Assembly (NCBI GenBank): GCA_964570685.1
Contig: CAZMZC010000002.1
Location: forward strand, 1 to 64,000
Length of the DNA stretch: 64,000 nt
Direction: 5' to 3'
DNA from: UBA1189 sp964570685
GTDB lineage: Bacteria; Bacteroidota; Bacteroidia; Bacteroidales; Bacteroidaceae
Shown piece by piece: positions 1 to 7,875 of the stretch. Made by a program: the position numbers and the translations under genes. Position 1 is the first letter of the stretch; each line of letters starts with the position of its first letter. Under the pieces are notes generated by a model. It saw nothing but the letters and a program-made list of their open reading frames with translations. It did no database searches and had not been told where the DNA came from.

Positions 1-242
1 TCCGCCCATGCCGGATCTTCTGCACTTGAATGCGTGGTGAAATAAAATGAGAGTGCTCCACTCGTAAGTGCTCCTTCCGGATATCCGGCACGGGTAGCAA
101 TCAGGTCACTGGTTGTCACGTTCAGGGTGATGGGCGTGTCCTTGAGGTCGTCCTGTGGAGTTACGGGAGTTAGTTCCACTTGCTGTTCACACGCTGCCAG
201 TGTCAGTGCCAAGGCAGCAAAGGTCAGATACTTTGTCTTCAT
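1..242 (-). CDS. Fimbrillin-like lipoprotein, N-terminal part (cut by window edge)
   Basis: Reads leftward from an ATG at 242 and runs off the window, so only about 80 residues are visible. The start MKTKYLTFAALALTLAACEQ is a lipoprotein signal with lipobox LAAC, followed by an acidic linker and a segment around TTSDLIATRAGYP. The ATRAG stretch is typical of Bacteroidales fimbrillin-family (Mfa-like) lipoproteins, in which an Arg-directed cleavage site follows the acylated N-terminus. The likely role is a pilus or surface lipoprotein subunit. A 44-residue peptide gene ends 36 bp upstream on the same strand and is probably co-transcribed. The family call rests on the N-terminus only. Confidence 0.65.
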   Translation of the reverse strand, partial: MKTKYLTFAALALTLAACEQQVELTPVTPQDDLKDTPITLNVTTSDLIATRAGYPEGALTSGALSFYFTTHSSAEDPAWA

Positions 243-278
243 AGTCTTTATAAAATTTGTATATGTTTATTACTTTGT

Positions 279-413
279 TTATTCCAAATCATAATCGCCA
301 AGGCTTCCGCCATCGTCCCAGCCGCCTACACTGGCATTGTTCATCAGCTCCTCGTGAGCCATTTCCACTACCTCGCAGCGAGGCGAGATATAAATCTGTT
401 TGTTGTTTGCCAT
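279..413 (-). CDS. Short Bacteroidales peptide with Y-x-x-P start (44 aa)
   Basis: The ATG at 413 gives a 44-residue product starting MANNKQIYISPRCEVVEMAH and ending in a Gly/Asp-rich tail (GGWDDGGSLGDYD). A longer reading from 476 is possible but the extra N-terminus looks like leader sequence. It has the pattern Y-[IM]-[ST]-P-x(3)-V-[VL]-E, then L-M-x(3)-S-[VT]-GG, then a Gly/Asp/Trp-rich end, shared with the 59-residue peptide at 22983-23162. It lies directly upstream of the fimbrillin-like lipoprotein on the same strand. Function unknown. There is no signal peptide and no hydrophobic helix. Confidence 0.6.
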   Translation of the reverse strand: MANNKQIYISPRCEVVEMAHEELMNNASVGGWDDGGSLGDYDLE

Positions 414-781
414 ATTGTTATACTTGTTTATAAATGTTTTACATTTAAGACCACTTGCTTGCTCGGCATAGTTCAAATGAATTTGACTCTGCTCTCGCTA
501 CGCTGCGTGGTTAGTGTTTAGAGTTTAGTGTTTAGAGGTCATTAAAGGAATTAAGGTCGGTTAAGGGCTGTTAGGGTCGCTGGTCGACGGCTGACGCCGC
601 GAGGGCAGGATCTCCCCCCCTTGGGGGGATAAGAGGGGGGCCAAAACAAAACGCGCCACCGCAGGGCACGAGACGTGCCGCACGGTAGCGCATAGTATAG
701 CAGCGTACTTCCCTATTCTTACAGGGAGGGATTAATGTATTGATTGTTAAGTGATTGGCCATATATTCTAAATATAAAGAC
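414..781. other. Non-coding interval with G/C-run palindrome
   Basis: No convincing gene. Around 510-580 there are short degenerate direct repeats built on GTTTAG and TTAAGG. A G/C-run palindromic repeat sits at 611-642. The possible 82-residue reading across 571-819 is a translation of this repeat and is not credible as a protein. Confidence 0.6.
611..642. repeat. Dispersed G/C-run palindromic repeat, copy 1
   Basis: A C-run meets a G-run around TT (CCCCCCCTTGGGGGG), followed by ATAAGAGGGGGGCC. Translated, it reads PPLIPPRGG. Related copies are at 15603, 23541, 24078, 25734 and 25856, and a variant at 48825-48938. Confidence 0.75.
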
Positions 782-1078
782 TTAATATGGGGCTTTGCTT
801 GGGTTCTGCCGGGTATCAAAAACGGCTTCCACCTCTATACAAGTAATACGAACGCTGTAATACACCTTGAAATATTCACAGACAAATACACGTGTATCGG
901 AAACTGATGTTGAAGGATACATCAAAGGGTACTTAGCAACCAAACGTAAGGTGTCCTTTATCATTTTCATCACAGAACGGCTGTATTTGGCATTGCCATT
1001 TCTTACGACATAGAACATCAGTATCCTATTCAATTCTGATGTAGCTTGTGCGGACCATCTTACCTTTAGCGTAGCCAT
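782..1078 (-). CDS. RelE/ParE-family toxin of a type II toxin-antitoxin pair
   Basis: 98 residues, the usual size for the RelE/ParE superfamily. The N-terminal helix region (VRWSAQATSELNRI), the central KYPLMYPS segment and the C-terminal V-F-D-T-R-Q-N-P strand match ParE-like toxins from Bacteroidetes. Members act either as ribosome-dependent mRNA interferases or as gyrase inhibitors; the sequence alone does not say which. The start overlaps the end of the upstream antitoxin gene by 13 bp, so the pair is probably translationally coupled and co-repressed by the complex. It lies next to the DUF3791/DUF3990 cassette, making 0.8-2.2 kb a small toxin-antitoxin-like island. Confidence 0.85.
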   Translation of the reverse strand: MATLKVRWSAQATSELNRILMFYVVRNGNAKYSRSVMKMIKDTLRLVAKYPLMYPSTSVSDTRVFVCEYFKVYYSVRITCIEVEAVFDTRQNPSKAPY

Positions 1079-1296
1079 TCTTCCACCATTTTATCCACTT
1101 CCTCCTGTGTATAGGAGCGGCCTTCCGCAAAATCTTTTTTTGACTGCATAATCACCTCCATCTCATACGAAGTGGGATGATACCGAGGACTCTCTGTGGT
1201 GGCAACGTGGCCATACGTTACCATCGGCTCGCTGGCACGTGGGGTCTCCATAGGAGCCGCATCGTAGGGGGTGTGGGGCTTATCGTTCATACTCAT
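1066..1296 (-). CDS. Antitoxin partner of the RelE/ParE toxin
   Basis: The ATG at 1296 gives 76 residues beginning MSMNDKPHTPYDAAPMETPR; an upstream in-frame start at 1368 would add 24 residues without antitoxin character. The C-terminal part (SYEMEVIMQSKKDFAEGRSY, then TQEEVDKMVEEWLR) is the toxin-wrapping helix region common in small Bacteroidetes antitoxins, with the closing motif E-E-V-D-K-M-V-x-x-W-L. No obvious DNA-binding domain is present in the short, proline-rich N-terminus, so autoregulation is uncertain. The stop codon lies inside the toxin gene (13-bp overlap). The assignment rests on the partner, size and tail motif. Confidence 0.75.
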   Translation of the reverse strand: MSMNDKPHTPYDAAPMETPRASEPMVTYGHVATTESPRYHPTSYEMEVIMQSKKDFAEGRSYTQEEVDKMVEEWLR

Positions 1297-1651
1297 ATTT
1301 CCGTCCTTCGCCTTGTATGGCAAGTTATCGGTTACAAAAATAAGCATCAATTCTGAAACTTCGAGCAAGGCGAGTGGAAAAATAAAAAAACATTAGTTTT
1401 TTTTAAGATTTCCCGAGCCGCAGCCAAAGTTCTTGTACGCAAGGCGTACATAAATGATTCTGAAATTTTCAGAAAAAAATGCACCCCCATCCCATTTTTT
1501 TCATTTATTAACGAAAAACAAGCGGATAGTTTGATAGCCTCTCAGAATCAATTGACCAAGTTATCATATCGAATGCCTGAACTGAACACACACAGAAGCG
1601 AATAAGGCATCCCAGCCCTATCCGCTGCGGTGTATATCACGAACGTATCCG
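1297..1651. other. Intergenic interval, no gene seen
   Basis: A/T-rich sequence with an A/T run at 1378-1405. A GCGAATAAGG/CCCTATCCGC hairpin at 1597-1625 resembles the one at 2329-2356, so the two hairpins bracket the DUF3791/DUF3990 cassette. No coding region was recognised. Confidence 0.5.
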
Positions 1652-1873
1652 TCATTCCATACGGCCTGTTTTCAGTTCATTGGCGAAGAAGGTATATACA
1701 TATCTTGGGCTCTGATAGTAGAGATGTGTGGCCTCGTTCTGCAACCGTTGGTAGGTATCGGAATTCAGCACGGCAGAAAGCGCTTGCTCCATTGTCAAGT
1801 CTGGGTTGTCGTCCATCAACAATACGGCAAGGTGCTTCGTCATATCTAATTTCATTTGCTCTTGTATGTTCAT
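1652..1873 (-). CDS. Small third protein of the DUF3791/DUF3990 cassette (copy 1)
   Basis: 73 residues, predicted soluble and mostly helical. Its start overlaps the stop of the upstream gene as ATGA (1870-1873). It is clearly paralogous to the 72-residue product at 40979-41197: both share A-L-x(4)-N-S-x-T-Y-x-x-L-Q, then L-Y-x-Q-S-P-x-Y-V, then E-L-x-x-G near the end. I do not know a named family. The conserved position after DUF3990 and the translational coupling suggest a partner, chaperone or antitoxin for the DUF3990 protein, but this is inference. The gene is intact even though its central partner is deleted. Confidence 0.75.
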   Translation of the reverse strand: MNIQEQMKLDMTKHLAVLLMDDNPDLTMEQALSAVLNSDTYQRLQNEATHLYYQSPRYVYTFFANELKTGRME

Positions 1874-2013
1874 AGCCTTTTCAACAGTTTGATTGCTGCC
1901 TCTGTTCCAAAAAAGTACTGGAAAGTGATGCCTTTCATATGCTGTAGGTTTCTCACCAAGGTTGGGAGGTCGATGCTGTCAAAAGCTACATTTGTCCCGT
2001 GGTATAGAATCAT
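1870..2013 (-). pseudogene. DUF3990 gene with internal in-frame deletion (47 aa left)
   Basis: The 47-residue product begins MILYHGTNVAFDSIDL and then jumps to PTLVRNLQHMKGITFQYFFG. The first 16 residues align with residues 1-16 of the intact DUF3990 protein at 41194-41670, and the rest aligns with its residues 128-158. About 111 codons are therefore missing in frame. The deleted part contains the Tyr and Glu of the proposed H-Y-E ADP-ribosyltransferase triad; only the first His remains. Both ATGA couplings to the flanking genes are preserved (2010-2013 and 1870-1873). The product can hardly be an enzyme. It could be a relic or a structural remnant. Confidence 0.8.
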
Positions 2014-2231
2014 TGCAGCCCTCCTCCTTTCCTGTGGCAGTAATCACCGATATCACTAATCATCGACTGGAATGATTGTGTATGTACATAGTCATAGTGC
2101 CGATCAATAAAGTCTATACCTTTATATCGAGTCAGATAGTTGAACGCCTGCTTTACCGTCAGTCCGAATTTCCGTCCGAATTCCGCAACGAAGATCAAGG
2201 TCCATTCTATTTTCTCAGCATTGCTATACAT
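2010..2231 (-). CDS. DUF3791 protein, first gene of the cassette (copy 1)
   Basis: 73 residues. The family pattern is clear: F-x(4)-G/Y-L-T/S-V-K/x-Q-A-[FY]-x-Y-L-x-R-[YF]-K, then Y-D/N-x-x-H-T-Q-x-F-[QE]-S-M-[IV]-S-D, ending C-x-R-x-G-G. The copy at 41667-41891 matches it throughout. DUF3791 proteins are small helical proteins usually found next to DUF3990 genes; function not established as far as I know. The stop overlaps the next start as ATGA, so the three genes form one transcript read from the promoter at 2256-2286. Confidence 0.8.
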   Translation of the reverse strand: MYSNAEKIEWTLIFVAEFGRKFGLTVKQAFNYLTRYKGIDFIDRHYDYVHTQSFQSMISDIGDYCHRKGGGLQ

Positions 2232-2255
2232 AACACTCTATTTGTTATTCTGCAG

Positions 2256-2286
2256 CAAAGATAGGATTTTGCCACGATAATACAAA
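2256..2286 (-). promoter_or_regulatory. Bacteroidetes-type promoter for the 2231-1652 cassette
   Basis: On the minus strand TTTG (2286-2283) is followed after 19 bp by TATCTTTG (2263-2256). This matches the TTTG/TAnnTTTG consensus of the Bacteroidetes primary sigma factor. Transcription would start about 20 bp upstream of the ATG at 2231. Confidence 0.7.
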
Positions 2287-2328
2287 GAACAACTCCCAAA
2301 AATATTCTGTAGCACCCAATCACACCAC

Positions 2329-2360
2329 AGCGGATAAGGCCAGTGCCCTATCCGCTTTTT
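2329..2360 (+). terminator. Hairpin with T-run
   Basis: AGCGGATAAGG pairs with CCCTATCCGCT across a six-base loop with one mismatch, followed by TTTT on the plus strand. A related hairpin is at about 1597-1625. No plus-strand gene precedes it, so it may be a repeat and not a working terminator. Confidence 0.4.
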
Positions 2361-2380
2361 GAATAATGCCGAGCGCAAGC

Positions 2381-2425
2381 ATTGCCTTTCTCTTTAGTTC
2401 GCCGCCCGAAGGGGCTAAAGGCAAT
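2381..2425 (-). terminator. Stem-loop downstream of the susCD operon
   Basis: ATTGCCTTT (2381-2389) pairs with AAAGGCAAT (2417-2425), with an inner TTTAG/CTAAA stem. It lies 27 bp past the stop of the DUF4984 gene in the direction of transcription, so it may end the susCD transcript. No strong U-tract follows. Confidence 0.4.
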
Positions 2426-2451
2426 ATTACATGAGATACTTCGTATTATCG

Positions 2452-3351
2452 TTAATATCCTTGATTCTTCAATATGCGCGCCTCATCATCGCTAATCCAC
2501 TCTATGGCATTGATGAATGTGCCTACGGTATTGTAGCCAGCTTCCATGCCGGGCACCCATACGGTCATGTACTGGAAGATAAACTTCTCGCACGTGCTAT
2601 AGTAGCTCACGTAGGAGGTGGGCTGGTAGGCGTGGAGCATACCGTCGCCGTAGATGGTGCCGAAGGCTTCGCCTGTGGTGGCCATCGCCTGGTCGTCCAT
2701 CTCGATGAGCGGGTTGAGCGGGTCGTCGGTGGTGAAGCGTACCTTGATGTCGTAGCCATCGTAGAAGCAGTCGCGCAGAATGACGGTGGTGGAGTCCTCG
2801 GCATCGACCTCGGTCTCGATGAGGCGCATCTGGCTGACGCTGTAGTTCATGAGGAAGGTCGATGTCACCACGGCATAGCCGGTGAAGGTGTTGATATCGA
2901 AGGGGCATACCTTCTGCAGCATCACCTTGGTGACGTTGCCCTCATAGAGGTTCCACTGGGTGTCTTCGCTGGCGATGAGGCGCAGCTTCAGTTCGGGTAC
3001 CTCCTCGATGGTCAGGTTGTCGTAGATGCCGCGGATGCGTACGCTGGTGGTGAGTTCGCCAGCCTTGATGGTCACGGTGCTGGACTCCAGCGTGTAGTGC
3101 ACGCCTTCGATGGCGCTACTCTCCTTGTCGATGACCTCAACGGCCAAGGTGCGATCCTTGTCGCTGGCCTTGGTGGCAGAGATATAGATGTCGAAAACAT
3201 CCTCGCTATTCTCTACGCCCAGCACTGACAGGGTGTCGGAGAACATGATGTAGAGGGGACCATCGTAGGTGGTGTGCTCCTCCCGACAACTCGTGAGCGA
3301 GGTGAGTGTGGCGAGCAGCACGGCGAATGTGAGCAATATCTTCTTGTTCAT
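2452..3351 (-). CDS. DUF4984-type surface lipoprotein of the SusCD locus
   Basis: 299 residues with a lipoprotein signal (lipobox LTSC, Cys22). Residues about 35-130 look like an immunoglobulin/Calx-beta-like fold (alternating strands, EGVHYTLESSTVTIKAGE), and the C-terminal 150 residues (DINTFTGYAVVTSTFLMNY to the end) resemble the DUF4984 domain found in lipoproteins encoded after SusC/SusD pairs. Such proteins sit on the outer surface and are thought to be glycan-binding accessory proteins. The gene starts 24 bp after susD, so it is the third gene of the operon. The glycan bound is unknown. Confidence 0.75.
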   Translation of the reverse strand: MNKKILLTFAVLLATLTSLTSCREEHTTYDGPLYIMFSDTLSVLGVENSEDVFDIYISATKASDKDRTLAVEVIDKESSAIEGVHYTLESSTVTIKAGELTTSVRIRGIYDNLTIEEVPELKLRLIASEDTQWNLYEGNVTKVMLQKVCPFDINTFTGYAVVTSTFLMNYSVSQMRLIETEVDAEDSTTVILRDCFYDGYDIKVRFTTDDPLNPLIEMDDQAMATTGEAFGTIYGDGMLHAYQPTSYVSYYSTCEKFIFQYMTVWVPGMEAGYNTVGTFINAIEWISDDEARILKNQGY

Positions 3352-3375
3352 AATATAGTCGAGAGTATAATTGGC

Positions 3376-4920
3376 TTATTTGTTGCTTTCGTTGGGTTGG
3401 ATATCGGCACCGGGCGACTCTAGTTCGTGTTGCGGGATGGGCCACACGAAGAGGGGGTTGTCGGCCTCTACCTTGAGACTGCTACCGTTGCTGAGCGACT
3501 GGTCCTGCGGGGTACGCTCGAAGCCTTTGTGCCAGCGCTTGAGGTCGTGCAGGCGGAAGCCTTCCATATAGAGTTCCTTCACGCGCTCCTCCTCGATGAT
3601 GTCCATGGCATTGTCCTTGTTGAGGGCCACCGACACGTTGGCGGTATAGCGTGCACTACGCAGCGCGGCGATGTCTTTGGCTGCACTGGAGTAGTCGGGA
3701 GTAGCGAGGTTGGCATAGGCCTCGGCACGGATGAGGTACTGCTCGGAGAGGCGGAACACCTGCGGCATGGTGACGTGCAGGAGTTGTGCCTGAGTGAACA
3801 GGTCCTGGTTGCCCCAATACTTGGCGAGCAGCGGCCAGGTGAGTCCGTGGCTATGGCCTGTGGTCACTTGGCAGAAGTTGATGCTGTAGCGCAGGTCGTT
3901 GGCCTCGTGGAGAGCAAGCACCCACTGGGCAGGCACATAGTCGGGCTTGTAGGAACTGTAGTCCCAATTGAAGAATACCGAACCCAATGCACCACCATAG
4001 GCGGTGGTGGTGAAGCCCACCTTCCAGATGGTCTCGGTGGAGATGTTGTAGCGCCACATATATTCGTAGTAGCTGACCTGCTTGTTGGTCATAGAGAGAT
4101 AGTCGGTCATCGTGGTATATACCGTATTGGCGCTGGAGAGCAGGAACTCGCCGCTATCGATAAGGCGGGTGGCATAGTCGATGGCGGTGGTGTAGTCCTT
4201 CATATAAAGGGCTACACGTGCGCGCAACGCATATACCGTATATATACTGAAGTAGGGGCTGTTGTAGAAGGTGCCCGAGTAGTCCTCTTCCAGTGCCAGG
4301 CAATCCTCGGCACGCTCCAGGTCCTTGATGACAGCCGCGTAGGAATCCTTCAGCGAGGCACGCATCAGGGGCTCGTCGCCGTAATACTCCATCTTGAGCA
4401 CTACGCCCAGTTCGTCGGCAGCCTCCTCATCGCTCTCGTAAGCCTTGCAGAAGAGTTTGATAAGCTCAGAGTAGGCCAGTGCGCGGGCAAAATAGGCCTC
4501 GCCACAGTACTGTTCCAAGCGGTCGAAGTCGGCATCGTCGTACACATTCTCGCGCACCTTGTCGGCATTGGCAAGGAGGAAGTTGCATCGGCCGATGACC
4601 TCGTACAAGGCGCCATACACCGAAGTGATTTGCGTATTGGTAGCCAAGATGTCCCAGCGCCATACATCGCCGTAGGTATTGGTATAGCCGTTGACGGCAT
4701 AGGCGAGGTCGGCCTGCAGGTCGGGCAACAGGGTGAGGTAGCCGCTATAGAGCGCACCGCTCATCCATGCATTGTAGATACCTATCACGGCTTGGTTGGC
4801 CTCTTCGACGGTGGTGATGGCCTTGTCGGCAGGGATTTCGTCCTGCGGATATTTGTCGAGGCACGATGTCAGGATGCATAGGCTGAGTACGACAAACAGA
4901 TATGTTGTAAGTTTCTTCAT
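3376..4920 (-). CDS. RagB/SusD-family nutrient-uptake lipoprotein
   Basis: 514 residues with a lipoprotein signal ending LTSC (Cys20) and the usual LDKYPQDEIP start. The TPR-rich N-terminal SusD-like part covers about 25-240 (AVIGIYNAWMSG, YFARALAYSELIKLF) and the RagB/SusD C-terminal domain about 290-510, ending in the typical L-F-x-W-P-I-P-x-x-E. SusD proteins are surface lids that capture glycan or peptide ligands and hand them to the SusC channel. It starts 15 bp after susC and precedes the DUF4984 gene. No glycoside hydrolase is encoded beside it, so the ligand cannot be deduced. Confidence 0.93.
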   Translation of the reverse strand: MKKLTTYLFVVLSLCILTSCLDKYPQDEIPADKAITTVEEANQAVIGIYNAWMSGALYSGYLTLLPDLQADLAYAVNGYTNTYGDVWRWDILATNTQITSVYGALYEVIGRCNFLLANADKVRENVYDDADFDRLEQYCGEAYFARALAYSELIKLFCKAYESDEEAADELGVVLKMEYYGDEPLMRASLKDSYAAVIKDLERAEDCLALEEDYSGTFYNSPYFSIYTVYALRARVALYMKDYTTAIDYATRLIDSGEFLLSSANTVYTTMTDYLSMTNKQVSYYEYMWRYNISTETIWKVGFTTTAYGGALGSVFFNWDYSSYKPDYVPAQWVLALHEANDLRYSINFCQVTTGHSHGLTWPLLAKYWGNQDLFTQAQLLHVTMPQVFRLSEQYLIRAEAYANLATPDYSSAAKDIAALRSARYTANVSVALNKDNAMDIIEEERVKELYMEGFRLHDLKRWHKGFERTPQDQSLSNGSSLKVEADNPLFVWPIPQHELESPGADIQPNESNK

Positions 4921-4935
4921 AATTTGTCAGAATGA

Positions 4936-7875
4936 TTAGAATGAAAGTTCAAGACCTATTGAGAACTGGCGCGACATAGGATACTGTGCCGCATACACAT
5001 TGCTGGTCGACTCGGGGTCGATACCGCTAAACTTCGTGAAGGTCAGCAGGTTTTGTCCTTGCAGATAGATGCGTGCACCACCAATGCCCTTGAGCTTGGC
5101 CAAGGTAGCAGGCTGCAGGGTGTAGCTGAGCATGAGGTTCTTCATGCGCAGGAACGAGGCATCTTCGAGGAAGCGCGAATCCATCTGCGGAGTCACACCG
5201 TAGCGGGGAATGTCGGTGATGTCGCCCGGCTTCTTCCAGCGGTCGTAGAGCAGGCGCTTCGACTGGTTGTATACGGAGTACAGGCCATTGCTCTCTTCGA
5301 AGAAGCGGTCGTTGTTGAACATCCAACGGTCGGCCACCCAAGCAAACTGTGTGCTCAGACCCCAGCCCTTCCACTGAACGGAGGTGCCGAAGCCACCTTG
5401 CCACGGAGCAATGTAGTTCTTGCCTATCATCACCTTGTCCGACTCGCGGAACTCGGTGGTGATGTTGCCCTCCTTATCGTACCAGAGGGCATCGCCGTTG
5501 GCGGGGTTCACACCGGCATAGCGGTTGATGTAGAACTCGCCCACGGAGTGACCCACCACGAGTTTGGTGGATGTGCCGGACATCTCGTACTCGTCGAGAC
5601 CGTTATACAGTTCGGTAATCTCATTATGGTTGTACGAGGCATTACCATTGATATTCCATACGAAGTTCTCGGTACGGATGACATCGTAGTTGATTGACAG
5701 CTCTGCACCACGGTTGACCATAGCACCCACGTTGTCCCAACGGTTACCGAAACCGTTGTTGGCATACGACTGGGGCACCAGCATCAGCATATCGGTGGTG
5801 AGCTTGTTGTAGAGCTCGAAATCTACGTTGAAGCGATGCCAGAAGCCGAGGTGGAAGCCGAGGTTGCTGCTCCAAAGCTTCTCCCAACTGAGGTTGGGGT
5901 TGCCCTCGCTCGACGGAGCGATACCGGCTTCGCCCTCATAGGTGAAGCCACCGCCCACGAGTTCAAGGTGGTCGTAGTTGGGGATGGATGAGTTACCCGA
6001 CGTACCCGTACTGAGCGATACCTGGGCGTTGGTAATCCAGGTATAGGGACGCATAAACTTCTCCTTCAGCACATTCCACATCATACCCACACTCCAGAAG
6101 CTGGCCCAACGGCCGTTCTTGCCGAAACGTGACGAGGCATCGGTACGGAGCGAGAAATCGGCATAGTACTTGTCCATATAGTTATACTCGCCGCGTCCGA
6201 AGAACGAGAGGTACGAGTAGCTGGAGTACATGTTGGCCCACGATGAGGCGTAGGTACCCGACGAAAGGTTGGTGAGGTAGTCATTGTTTTGTCCGCGTGT
6301 CACCACCTGGAAGCTCTCGGAGCGGTAGTTCACACCCTCCTGTCCGAGCATGAAGGTGAAGTCGTGCACGTGGTCTACCTTGAACTTATAATTCGCTGTG
6401 TTGGTAGCCGTGAGTTGCAGAGCATTGGCCGAACTCTGTCCGGCCGAACCTATACCGTTGTTTCCAGGGAAGCTCGAGAGCGACTTCATGTCGGCTGTCG
6501 AGTGCGAGTAGTCGATACCCAGCTGGCTGCGCAGCGTGAGGTTCTTGATGGGAGTAGCCTCAGCATATACGGTGCTCAGCAACTTGTATTTCTGGTTCAG
6601 CACGGGGTTGGCCTCCATCCACTCGATAGGGTTCTGCGTGGTACCCTTCCACGAACCATCCTTCGATGAGGCTATGCTGCCGTCCTCGCGGTAGGGATTC
6701 CAGTAGGGGAGCATGAAGCGGCTTGCCGAGATGGGCGTATAGAGTGTATAGGCACCCTCGTCGGCCTGCTGCACCTCTTCGTAGGCAAGCATCGTGTTGG
6801 TACCCATCTTGAGCCATTCGCCCGTCTTCACGTCGGCATTGCTACGCAGTGTGTAGCGGCGGAAGGTAGAGCTCTGCGCTATACCGTCCTGATCATAGAA
6901 GTTGGCCGACACGAAATAGTTCATGCGCTCCGTGGCACGGCTCACCGAGAGGTCGTAGTTCTGCAGCATGGCACGGTCGTTGAAGATGGCCTCCTGCCAG
7001 TTGATGTCGGTGAGTGCGAGGTATTCGTAGTCCTGTCCGGCATCAAGCCCGATTTCCTTTTCAAACTGTATACGCTCAGCCGTATTCATCAGCGACCACT
7101 CCTTCGAGCTGGCCAGCTGCGAGAATCCCGTCTGTGCACGCAATGTCACCTTGGGCTTCTCCATCTGCGTACCGCGCTTGGTCGTGATCACCACCACGCC
7201 ATTGGCCGCACGGGCACCATAGATTGAGGTCGACGACGCATCCTTCAGTACCGATACCGACTCGATGTCGCTGGGGCTGATGGTATTGAAGTCGGCACTC
7301 GAGATGGGCACACCGTCGAGGATGAAGAGTGGTGCCGTGCCCGAGTTGATAGAGTTGGTTCCACGTATCTGAAAAGTTGCGGCCTTTGAGGGTTCACCCG
7401 AATTGGAGAGCACCGTGAGACCCGCCGTCTGTCCCTGCAAAGCTTGGTCGAAACCTGCCGCCGGCACCTCGGCAATCTTGTCGGCCTTCACCGTACCTAC
7501 CGAACCGGCAATGGTACCCTTCTTTCTCACGCCGTAGGCCACTACGACCACCTCTTCCATCAGTTGCGCATCGGAGAGCATCTCAATGTTCAGTGTCTTG
7601 GTCTTAGCAGTCACCTTGTGTTGTTGTTCCTTCATTCCAAGGTAGGTAAAGCTTAATGTGGCTGTTTGCCCCTTCAGCTCAATCGTATAGTTACCATCAA
7701 AGTCTGTGATTGCGCCGTTGTCAGGGTGCTCCAATTGGCGTATGGCCACACCGATGAGTGGTTCGCCATCTTCCTTGGAGATAATGGCTCCATTGACAGT
7801 GAAGCTTTGTGCAAGCACTGCGTTTAAGGCCATTATTGTCCCAAGGGCAACCATAAATAATCTTTTTCTCATCAT
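4936..7875 (-). CDS. SusC/RagA-family TonB-linked outer-membrane transporter
   Basis: 979 residues. After a signal peptide (MVALGTIMALNAVLAQ) comes a carboxypeptidase-regulatory-like domain at about 25-105 (GEPLIGVAIRQLEHPDNGAI), a TonB box (EEVVVVAYGVRKK, about 108-120), the plug domain (LQGQTAGLTVLSNSGEPSKA to YGARAANGVVVITTKRG) and a long beta-barrel ending in the aromatic GLELSF. These proteins import oligosaccharides or peptides across the outer membrane using TonB/ExbBD energy, with SusD as lid. It is the first gene of the three-gene operon; a promoter-like TAATTTTG lies about 100 bp upstream. No N-terminal STN signalling domain is present, so regulation by an anti-sigma/ECF pair is not indicated. 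Confidence 0.95.
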   Translation of the reverse strand: MMRKRLFMVALGTIMALNAVLAQSFTVNGAIISKEDGEPLIGVAIRQLEHPDNGAITDFDGNYTIELKGQTATLSFTYLGMKEQQHKVTAKTKTLNIEMLSDAQLMEEVVVVAYGVRKKGTIAGSVGTVKADKIAEVPAAGFDQALQGQTAGLTVLSNSGEPSKAATFQIRGTNSINSGTAPLFILDGVPISSADFNTISPSDIESVSVLKDASSTSIYGARAANGVVVITTKRGTQMEKPKVTLRAQTGFSQLASSKEWSLMNTAERIQFEKEIGLDAGQDYEYLALTDINWQEAIFNDRAMLQNYDLSVSRATERMNYFVSANFYDQDGIAQSSTFRRYTLRSNADVKTGEWLKMGTNTMLAYEEVQQADEGAYTLYTPISASRFMLPYWNPYREDGSIASSKDGSWKGTTQNPIEWMEANPVLNQKYKLLSTVYAEATPIKNLTLRSQLGIDYSHSTADMKSLSSFPGNNGIGSAGQSSANALQLTATNTANYKFKVDHVHDFTFMLGQEGVNYRSESFQVVTRGQNNDYLTNLSSGTYASSWANMYSSYSYLSFFGRGEYNYMDKYYADFSLRTDASSRFGKNGRWASFWSVGMMWNVLKEKFMRPYTWITNAQVSLSTGTSGNSSIPNYDHLELVGGGFTYEGEAGIAPSSEGNPNLSWEKLWSSNLGFHLGFWHRFNVDFELYNKLTTDMLMLVPQSYANNGFGNRWDNVGAMVNRGAELSINYDVIRTENFVWNINGNASYNHNEITELYNGLDEYEMSGTSTKLVVGHSVGEFYINRYAGVNPANGDALWYDKEGNITTEFRESDKVMIGKNYIAPWQGGFGTSVQWKGWGLSTQFAWVADRWMFNNDRFFEESNGLYSVYNQSKRLLYDRWKKPGDITDIPRYGVTPQMDSRFLEDASFLRMKNLMLSYTLQPATLAKLKGIGGARIYLQGQNLLTFTKFSGIDPESTSNVYAAQYPMSRQFSIGLELSF

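Noticed and set aside
571..819. 82-residue ORF on the minus strand
   Set aside because: Mostly the translation of a G/C-run repeat (PPLIPPRGG) and flanking non-coding sequence.
3427..4881. 484-codon open frame on the plus strand
   Set aside because: Mirror of the susD gene; no start signal and no recognisable family.
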